Origin: Candidatus Zixiibacteriota bacterium
GTDB taxonomy: Bacteria > Blakebacterota > Blakebacteria > Blakebacterales > Blakebacteraceae
Direction: 5' to 3'
Assembly: GCA_030604325.1 (NCBI GenBank)
Contig: JAUVWC010000099.1
Span: 1 to 5,839 of the forward strand
Length of the DNA: 5,839 bases
Shown here: positions 1-5,839 of the stretch, piece after piece
How the letters are laid out: each line of letters opens with the position of its first letter
Position numbering within the stretch: position 1 is the stretch's first letter
Notes under the pieces: model-generated
What the model saw: only the letters and a program-made list of their open reading frames with translations
Database searches by the model: none
What the model was told of the DNA's origin: nothing
Translations under genes and position numbers: made by a program

Positions 1-1355
<1,355 letters not shown>

Positions 1356-1360
1356 TCACA

Positions 1361-1375
1361 CGGCATCAGATGCCG
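1361..1375 (+). terminator. Short GC-rich hairpin after the esterase stop codon (weak terminator candidate)
   Basis: A perfect 6-bp inverted repeat (CGGCAT, 3-nt loop CAG, ATGCCG) begins 6 nt after the TGA stop of the upstream gene. No T-run follows, so it does not look like a strong intrinsic terminator. It could protect the 3' end of the message, attenuate read-through into the next gene, or be chance. Confidence 0.3.
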
Positions 1376-1403
1376 GAAGATATAGGTATGCCCTCGAGGT
1401 ATG

Positions 1404-1412
1404 TGATATGCT
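1404..1412 (+). promoter_or_regulatory. Possible extended -10 element ahead of the PPC-repeat gene
   Basis: TGATATGCT fits the extended -10 pattern TGnTATnnT and would start transcription near 1419, about 16 nt before the ATG at 1435. No recognisable -35 box lies 16-18 nt upstream. The spacer 1384-1419 is rich in TATG words (AGGTATG twice, GATATG twice), so a chance match is likely. The gene could instead be read through from the upstream esterase gene. Confidence 0.18.
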
Positions 1413-1434
1413 GGATATGTTGAGAGGAGGGAGC

Positions 1435-3114
1435 ATGAAGAAGCTTATTGCACTGCTGATGATCTGGCTCCTGCCCACTGCCGCAGCTACGGCGCAGGAG
1501 GTCCGGCCTGTGCCGGCTGAAATATCCACTCTCGCTAACCAGGCTGTAGACCTGGTTTTACGCAGCATTCCCCGACGTGTGCAGAGGCCCGTCGTTATTG
1601 CGGTGGCAGGATTGCAGGCGGAGGGAAGAGAGACGCAGCTGGGCGAGCTTTTCGCCATGACCACGACAAGCCGGCTGGTGAATGAGCAGGATTCCCGCAT
1701 CACAGTCCTCGCCGGTCAGCATCTCGAAGTCATAAGACGCTCCGGCCTTCTCCCTGCGGGTTATCCTGACATTGAGACCGGGCTCCCCCCTGACTACGTT
1801 GTGAACGGCAGGGTCTATCTTGCGGCCGGAACGCTGTATGTCGCCGTGCAGGTTATTCACCTGCCGGAAGCAGTCGTAGCCGGCGGAATCGAGCTTGCTT
1901 TTCCCGCATCCGATGCCGTGAGAGATCTCCTGCAGAGCAGTGTGGCGCAGGAGGAGGGATGGGATCCCTATGAACCGGACAGTCAGGATCAGCCCGGCAG
2001 GCTCTACCCCGGTGAATCGGTGAGCGGGCACACCATCATGCCCGACGGGGACGAAGACTGGTTCCTAGTGGAAGTGGAGGGTCTCGAGGGCGGCGGCTTC
2101 ATGAATGTATATACCAGAGGCACAACAGATACCTATATGGAAGTATACGGGCCCGATGATCCCTACATGCTGCTTGTGGAAAATGATGACAGCGAGGACA
2201 ACAATCCGCGTGTCGGTCTCAGCGTAGCAAACGGTCAGAAGTACTGGGTCAAAGTGCGTGGTTATGACGAGAGCACGACCGGATCGTACCTGATCGTCGC
2301 CGAAATCGAGACGTACGGGGAAGATCCCGCCGAACCGAACAACAGTTTGGAGGAGGCCAGCCCGCTGGCAGTGGACGAAGAGTGGTCCTCCAGTCTGATA
2401 ATACCTGTCGGAGATGTGGATTGGTATGCCATCGAGATTCCCGCTTCAGCCGGAGAAAATTTACTACTGACGGTGGAAACCTGCGGGGAGATAGATACCT
2501 ATATGGATCTCTATGACGAGAACGAAGTGCTTCTCATGAGCGACGATGATGGCGGCGACGAGACCAATGCACGGATCAGTATGCTGATTGATCGGCCGGG
2601 GAGGTACTATGCGCGGGTGGTGCATTTCGAAGACAGCGGTGCCGGTCCATACAGGATCCGTGCCGGGATTGGTCGGGTACCACTGGATGAGTATGAACCG
2701 AACAACAGTGTGGAGAGTGCAACACCCATAGCCGTCGATGAGGAAGTACAGAGCCATACCTTTGTCCACGCTGAGGATGTTGACTGGCTTACATTCTCTC
2801 TTTCTTCTGGGGGGACGGTTGTCATCGAAACAGGCGGGGACACCGATACGGTCATGGCTCTGTTTGACAGGGCGGAGAACCTGATCGCCGAGGATGATGA
2901 CGGGGGTAGGGATGCAAATGCGCGTATCCAGAGATACCTGCCGGCGGGGACCTACTACGTCAGGATCGGGCAGTTTCAGGACAATCCCCGGCCGGGCTCC
3001 GTTTATACAGTGAGTGTCACCTCCGGACCTGTACGTCCTGCCTGCTACTGTCTATTCCACACCCTCTCTCTTGTAGACGACCTTTCCTCCGACGATCGTG
3101 TAATCCACCTGTGA
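1435..3114 (+). CDS. Secreted protein: FlgO/CsgG-like N-terminal domain plus three PPC-type repeats
   Basis: The start is set at the ATG at 1435 (559 aa) rather than the in-frame ATG at 1408, because AGGAGG at 1425-1430 lies 4 nt before it and the protein then begins with a classic Sec signal peptide: MKK, a hydrophobic core, and probable cleavage after ATA (residue 20). Residues about 25-170 resemble the FlgO/CsgG-type domain: a conserved-looking IAVAGL strand, ETQLGELFAMTTTSRL, then PDYVVNGRVYLAAGTLYVAVQV. Three beta-sandwich repeats of the bacterial pre-peptidase C-terminal (PPC) type follow, at about 176-291, 296-409 and 419-528. Each has an EPN/EPD opening, a D-x-DW motif, a DTYM/DTVM strand, an acidic ENDD or DDDGG turn and a Y(Y/W)V(R/K)V-like strand. 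No catalytic domain is visible, so a binding, envelope or matrix role is inferred. The last 30 or so residues lie outside the third repeat and partly overlap the convergent gene. Confidence 0.85.
   Translation: MKKLIALLMIWLLPTAAATAQEVRPVPAEISTLANQAVDLVLRSIPRRVQRPVVIAVAGLQAEGRETQLGELFAMTTTSRLVNEQDSRITVLAGQHLEVIRRSGLLPAGYPDIETGLPPDYVVNGRVYLAAGTLYVAVQVIHLPEAVVAGGIELAFPASDAVRDLLQSSVAQEEGWDPYEPDSQDQPGRLYPGESVSGHTIMPDGDEDWFLVEVEGLEGGGFMNVYTRGTTDTYMEVYGPDDPYMLLVENDDSEDNNPRVGLSVANGQKYWVKVRGYDESTTGSYLIVAEIETYGEDPAEPNNSLEEASPLAVDEEWSSSLIIPVGDVDWYAIEIPASAGENLLLTVETCGEIDTYMDLYDENEVLLMSDDDGGDETNARISMLIDRPGRYYARVVHFEDSGAGPYRIRAGIGRVPLDEYEPNNSVESATPIAVDEEVQSHTFVHAEDVDWLTFSLSSGGTVVIETGGDTDTVMALFDRAENLIAEDDDGGRDANARIQRYLPAGTYYVRIGQFQDNPRPGSVYTVSVTSGPVRPACYCLFHTLSLVDDLSSDDRVIHL
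1961..3018 (+). repeat. Three tandem PPC-type domain repeats, period about 121 codons
   Basis: The protein-level repeat is described by EPN...DVDW...DTYM...DDDGG...NARI...YYxRV. Repeats 2 and 3 match best; repeat 1 is more diverged (EPDSQDQ instead of EPNNS, ENDDSEDNNPR instead of DDDGG). Short stretches are also near-identical in DNA. GAACCGAACAACAGT occurs at 2332-2346 and 2695-2709 (363 bp apart), and AGATACCTATATGGA occurs at 2127-2141 and 2493-2507 (366 bp apart). Both spacings are whole codons and equal the repeat period, which indicates internal duplication. Domain boundaries are approximate. Confidence 0.75.
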
Positions 3115-4761
3115 TGTCATGATCTCGTCATGGGGAATGGTCATGAGGTCATTGTTGAAGATCACCATATCGGCGAGGTAACCGGGCTTTATCATCCCCT
3201 TGCGGTCTTCCATGAACTGCGCATAGGCCGAATCGAGCGTGTAGAGTTCGATGGCTTCCTCCATGGTCAGCTTCTGGTCGGGGAACCAACCTTCGCCAGG
3301 CTCGCCTTGGCGGTCCTTCCTGGTCACGGAGGCGTACAACCCCTCCAGGGGATCGAGCGGTTCGACCGAATAGTCCGTACCAAAGGCGATCTTTGCGCCT
3401 GCATCCAGCAGCCGCCGCCAGGCGTAGGCCCCCTTGCTGCGCTCGTATCCGATCCGCTTCTCGCAGAACCGCTTATCGGTGATGCAGTGGGTCGGCTGCA
3501 TCGAGGCGATCACGCCCAGCTCGGCAAAACGCGGTATGTCACCATCGGTGAGAATCTGCGCATGCTCACTGCGGTGCCGGCTGTCCCGTATTCCGTTGGC
3601 CATCTGGGCTGTTTCAAAGGCGTTCAGAATCCAGTAATTAGCCTTCGGGCCGATGGCGTGAATGCCGATCTGAAATCCCATCCTATCCGCGGCCACCACC
3701 CTGCGCTCCAGCTCGTCGTACGGCATCTGAGGCAGCCCGGTTTTATCCGGTTCGTCGTCAAAGGGTCTGAAGACCATCATTGTGCCTGAGCCGAGTGTGC
3801 CATCCATCATACCCTTGAGGTAACCGAAACGTATCCAGTTACCTTCCGGGGGATACTTTCTGCGTAGTTCGTCATACCGCTGAAGCCGTTCTTCGCTGTC
3901 CGTCAAACTCCCTGCCACATCCACGCGCAGGGTGAGCATTCCCATATCCATAAACCGCTGGTACGTCTCCGCACTGCCGCCTCCGGGATGCTGAATGCTC
4001 GTCACTCCCAGACTTCTGGCCATGTACAGGGCATTCTCCCATCCCTGCATTCGCCTGGCTTCTGCCTCTTCAGGGGTTCTCCGAATGCGAACCTCTCCAT
4101 AATCCAACAGACCTTTAGCGGCTTCTTTGAAGATCCCCGTCGCCTCACCGGTAACAGGATCTCGTTGAATCTCTCCGCCTGGGGGGTCGGGTGTGTCTAT
4201 CGTGATGCCCGATGCTCTCAGAACGTAACTGTTAACCAGTACTGAGTGGCCATCCGCACGGCTCAGAGCGACCGGATTATTCGGCGCGACCGGGTCAATA
4301 AGCTCTTTGGTCGGCCACTGCCTGTCGTGGAACATCTCGTGTTCCCAGCGTCCGCCCCTGATAAGTTCACCCGGTTGTACCTGGGCGACCCTTTTCCTTA
4401 CACGATCGGTGATGATATTGGGATCGGTGATGTAGCGCAGATCTATATAGTCGGGATCAAGGGCACTGAAATGAGCGTGAGCATCATTGAAGCCGGGTAC
4501 TACAAGTCTGCCACCGGCGTCGATTACCTGGGTCGTTCCCTCCTCGATATATTGGCCGATGGCTCTATTGGAGGTGACGGCGATGATTTCTTCACCCCTC
4601 ACTGCCACCGCCTCGGCTCTGGGATTGCTTTTATCGATGGTTACGATCTTGGCGTTTCTGATAACGAGATCCGCCGGAGGGCCGGTGCGTCTTTGTCCAT
4701 ATCCGCTACTGAGAACGAGCAGCAACGCGGCCAGACCAACGGCATATATTCGCTTAGACAT
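3052..4761 (-). CDS. Exported metal-dependent amidohydrolase, YtcJ-like (amidohydrolase family 3)
   Basis: The start is the ATG at 4761 (569 aa), with GGAGGC 5 nt upstream. An in-frame ATG 12 codons earlier (4797) lacks a ribosome binding site and would put charged residues before the signal peptide. Residues 1-22 or so form a Sec signal with an LAALLLVL core. The N-terminal beta-sandwich (DLVIRNAKIVTID...) leads to the metal motif DAHAH (His95, His97). Further ligands expected for this family are present: Lys316 in LKGMMDGTLGSGT (the probable carboxylated bridging lysine), His368 (GIHAIG), His400 (SEHAQ) and Asp463 (FGTDYS). SRADGHS (167-173) is also typical of the family, and the C-terminus returns to the sandwich (GYLADMVIF...VDYTIVGGKVVY). 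It should hydrolyse a C-N bond, but the substrate cannot be read from sequence; relatives are often loosely called amidohydrolases or N-substituted formamide deformylases. Its location is periplasmic or extracellular. It converges on the PPC gene with a 63-bp overlap and diverges from the phosphoesterase gene. Confidence 0.92.
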   Translation of the reverse strand: MSKRIYAVGLAALLLVLSSGYGQRRTGPPADLVIRNAKIVTIDKSNPRAEAVAVRGEEIIAVTSNRAIGQYIEEGTTQVIDAGGRLVVPGFNDAHAHFSALDPDYIDLRYITDPNIITDRVRKRVAQVQPGELIRGGRWEHEMFHDRQWPTKELIDPVAPNNPVALSRADGHSVLVNSYVLRASGITIDTPDPPGGEIQRDPVTGEATGIFKEAAKGLLDYGEVRIRRTPEEAEARRMQGWENALYMARSLGVTSIQHPGGGSAETYQRFMDMGMLTLRVDVAGSLTDSEERLQRYDELRRKYPPEGNWIRFGYLKGMMDGTLGSGTMMVFRPFDDEPDKTGLPQMPYDELERRVVAADRMGFQIGIHAIGPKANYWILNAFETAQMANGIRDSRHRSEHAQILTDGDIPRFAELGVIASMQPTHCITDKRFCEKRIGYERSKGAYAWRRLLDAGAKIAFGTDYSVEPLDPLEGLYASVTRKDRQGEPGEGWFPDQKLTMEEAIELYTLDSAYAQFMEDRKGMIKPGYLADMVIFNNDLMTIPHDEIMTSQVDYTIVGGKVVYKREGVE

Positions 4762-4822
4762 GATGCGCCTCCATCTCTCCTGATGCTCATCTGTCATATG
4801 AGTTCATCCGGGAACAATGGTG

Positions 4823-4851
4823 AGAGTAGACAACTCCGCCAACTCTTTCAA
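4823..4851 (-). promoter_or_regulatory. Candidate sigma-70 promoter for the amidohydrolase
   Basis: Read on the minus strand, TTGAAA (4851-4846; 5 of 6 to the -35 consensus) is separated by exactly 17 nt from TACTCT (4828-4823; 3 of 6 to the -10 consensus). Transcription would start near 4816, giving a leader of about 55 nt before the ATG at 4761. Spacing and -35 are good; the -10 is weak. Confidence 0.33.
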
Positions 4852-4921
4852 CACCTCTGATAGTGCGCCTGGGTACACAGCCCACTGATTGGCTGGCAAT
4901 TCCGTTTCGATTTGGGTGAAC

Positions 4922-4930
4922 TGCTATGAT
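4922..4930 (+). promoter_or_regulatory. Candidate extended -10 promoter for the phosphoesterase gene
   Basis: TGCTATGAT matches the extended -10 pattern TGnTATAAT with one mismatch. No good -35 box lies 16-18 nt upstream, as is usual for extended -10 promoters. Transcription would start near 4937, leaving a leader of about 33 nt that contains the ribosome binding site. Confidence 0.42.
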
Positions 4931-4955
4931 ATTAGCCTTCTGGTGAATGATCTAT

Positions 4956-4963
4956 GTGAGGAG
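4956..4963 (+). promoter_or_regulatory. Ribosome binding site fixing the start of the phosphoesterase gene
   Basis: GTGAGGAG ends 6 nt before the ATG at 4970. This decides the start of a gene that has no stop codon in the window. Confidence 0.75.
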
Positions 4964-4969
4964 TCTACC

Positions 4970-5839
4970 ATGCGTCGAAGTCCACTATTATTTGTGATTG
5001 CTGCCGCACTGCTCTTCTGCGCGGCACATGATGTCACTCTTGCCCAGAGTACCGCCGCATCCGGGTCCGTAAACCTGCTGGAGAATGCCACCTGCGAATA
5101 CAGCACTGACGGTGGAGAAACGTTTACCCAGCAGGCCCCCACGATTGGTCCGCGTGAAACTGTCCAGGTCATCATTCGGGTGACCTTCGAATTTGCGCCG
5201 CCGCCGACCTCCTCTGTAACCGGTTATCTACCCTATGCGGTGCTCGAATTGAATCATGGTATCACCGCCAATTACTTGACGATGAGCTTTGCCCTGAATG
5301 GCCAGGGGATCGATGTGCCGCTCGAGGGGATGTTCTACCGCACTATCCCGGCCGTCGATCCACGACTGCTGAAGACGGGCCAAAACATCCTGACGGGTGA
5401 GGTAACGGTCAGGAACCGTTCCAGGCAAAACGACTTCACGTTTGAACCTGAAATGTTGCTCATACCGCGGGAAAGCAGCGACCTGAAGTTCCAGACCGGT
5501 CCGATCCTCGGCGCCTACGACAATGACTTCTTCACCCTTACCTGCCGCACCAATATGCCGGCACCGGTCTCCGCCTACCGCCTTGAAGACGCCATCCCGG
5601 CCGGTGGGAGGCAGAAGATGGAGCTGGTTGCTACATCGGAGACCGGCCTGATCCATCGCCTGCGTATCTCACGCAACCGCAACGACCCCGAAGAAACACG
5701 AACCTACGCCGTTATGGCTGAGCGCAATGGCTACATGGTCGGCGTGCAAATACGGCCCATCTTTGCCCGCGAGGAAAGACTTGCCTTCGTGGCCATCGGC
5801 GACAGTCGAACGAATGCGGCAGATTGGCGGAGTGTCGCC
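4970..5839 (+). CDS. Secreted metallophosphoesterase with Ig-like N-terminal domains, 3'-truncated
   Basis: The frame is open from the ATG at 4970 to the last base (290 codons, no stop), so the gene continues beyond the right edge. The N-terminus is a Sec signal peptide: MRR, a LLFVIAAALLF core, and probable cleavage after TLA (residue 25). Residues about 30-165 form a beta-rich region of unknown family that reads like an Ig-type domain (VNLLENATCEYSTDGGETF...). Residues about 175-268 resemble the N-terminal domain of purple-acid-phosphatase-like proteins (GPILGAYDNDFFTLTCRTNMPAPVSAYRL). Then FVAIGDSRTN (GDSR at 277-280) matches the first metal-binding motif of calcineurin-like phosphoesterases, in the GDxR variant rather than GDxH. 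The remaining metal motifs (GDxxx, GNH(D/E), and the later His motifs) must lie downstream and cannot be checked. A phosphatase or phosphodiesterase acting outside the cytoplasm is the likely role; the substrate is unknown. Family membership rests mainly on one motif plus the domain order. Confidence 0.75.
   Translation, partial: MRRSPLLFVIAAALLFCAAHDVTLAQSTAASGSVNLLENATCEYSTDGGETFTQQAPTIGPRETVQVIIRVTFEFAPPPTSSVTGYLPYAVLELNHGITANYLTMSFALNGQGIDVPLEGMFYRTIPAVDPRLLKTGQNILTGEVTVRNRSRQNDFTFEPEMLLIPRESSDLKFQTGPILGAYDNDFFTLTCRTNMPAPVSAYRLEDAIPAGGRQKMELVATSETGLIHRLRISRNRNDPEETRTYAVMAERNGYMVGVQIRPIFAREERLAFVAIGDSRTNAADWRSVA

Noticed and set aside
1384..1419. Repeated TATG words (AGGTATG twice, GATATG twice) before the PPC gene, as a possible iteron or operator array
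   Set aside because: Spacing is irregular (13, 8 and 9 nt) and the words are only 6-7 nt long, so chance is a fair explanation.
1558..2031. 157-codon open frame on the minus strand inside the PPC-repeat gene
   Set aside because: It is a shadow of the FlgO-like domain region, with no start signal and no recognisable protein features.
3025..3038. GGAC-6 nt-GTCC inverted repeat near the convergent junction, as a bidirectional terminator
   Set aside because: The stem is only 4 bp, it lies inside coding sequence, and it has no T-run on either strand.
3130..3789. 219-codon open frame on the plus strand inside the amidohydrolase gene
   Set aside because: It is antisense to a gene with a complete set of family motifs. 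It has no ribosome binding site, and its protein shows no recognisable domain.
4690..4704. Possible lipoprotein signal in the amidohydrolase (LSSG followed by Tyr)
   Set aside because: The lipobox cysteine is absent and Leu is not at -3, so an ordinary Sec signal peptide fits better.
4246..4860. 204-codon open frame on the plus strand opposite the start of the amidohydrolase
   Set aside because: It mirrors conserved amidohydrolase codons, including the HxH region and signal peptide, has no ribosome binding site, and runs into the divergent promoter gap.
5228..5656. 142-codon open frame on the minus strand near the right edge
   Set aside because: It is antisense to the phosphoesterase gene, which has a ribosome binding site, a signal peptide and a family motif. 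The minus-strand frame has none of these.

Overview
The window is an ordinary-looking stretch of bacterial chromosome. It holds four protein genes, all of which appear to make exported or exportable enzymes or binding proteins. I see no tRNA, rRNA, CRISPR array, insertion sequence or phage gene. Clear Shine-Dalgarno sequences (AGGAGG, GGAGGC, GAGGAG) and three Sec-type signal peptides indicate a bacterium. The moderately high G+C and the family mix suggest an environmental, probably Gram-negative lineage: an enterochelin-esterase-like hydrolase, a YtcJ-like amidohydrolase, PPC-domain repeats, and a GDxR-type phosphoesterase with Ig-like N-terminal domains. The phylum cannot be fixed from this sequence.

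Layout. (1) 1-1355, plus strand: the 3' part of an esterase-like alpha/beta hydrolase. Its reading frame is open at the left edge, so the true start lies outside the window. (2) 1356-1434: a short spacer with a 6-bp GC-rich hairpin just after the stop codon and a strong ribosome binding site before the next gene. (3) 1435-3114, plus strand: a secreted modular protein with a signal peptide, a FlgO/CsgG-like N-terminal domain and three tandem PPC-type beta-sandwich repeats. (4) 3052-4761, minus strand: an exported amidohydrolase of the YtcJ type (amidohydrolase family 3) with the full set of metal ligands. Its 3' end overlaps gene 3 tail to tail by 63 bp. (5) 4762-4969: a divergent promoter region. 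(6) 4970-5839, plus strand: a secreted protein with Ig-like N-terminal domains that runs into a calcineurin-like metallophosphoesterase domain. It is cut by the right edge just after the first metal motif, and no stop codon occurs in the window.

The genes do not form one clear operon. Genes 1 and 2 are co-directional and 79 bp apart, gene 3 converges on gene 2, and gene 4 diverges from gene 3. The shared theme is hydrolysis outside the cytoplasm (ester, amide and phosphoester bonds), but a common pathway is only an inference. I found no convincing previously undescribed system. The points most worth a second look are the 63-bp convergent overlap, the FlgO-like plus triple-PPC architecture with near-identical DNA blocks between repeats, and the truncated phosphoesterase gene.
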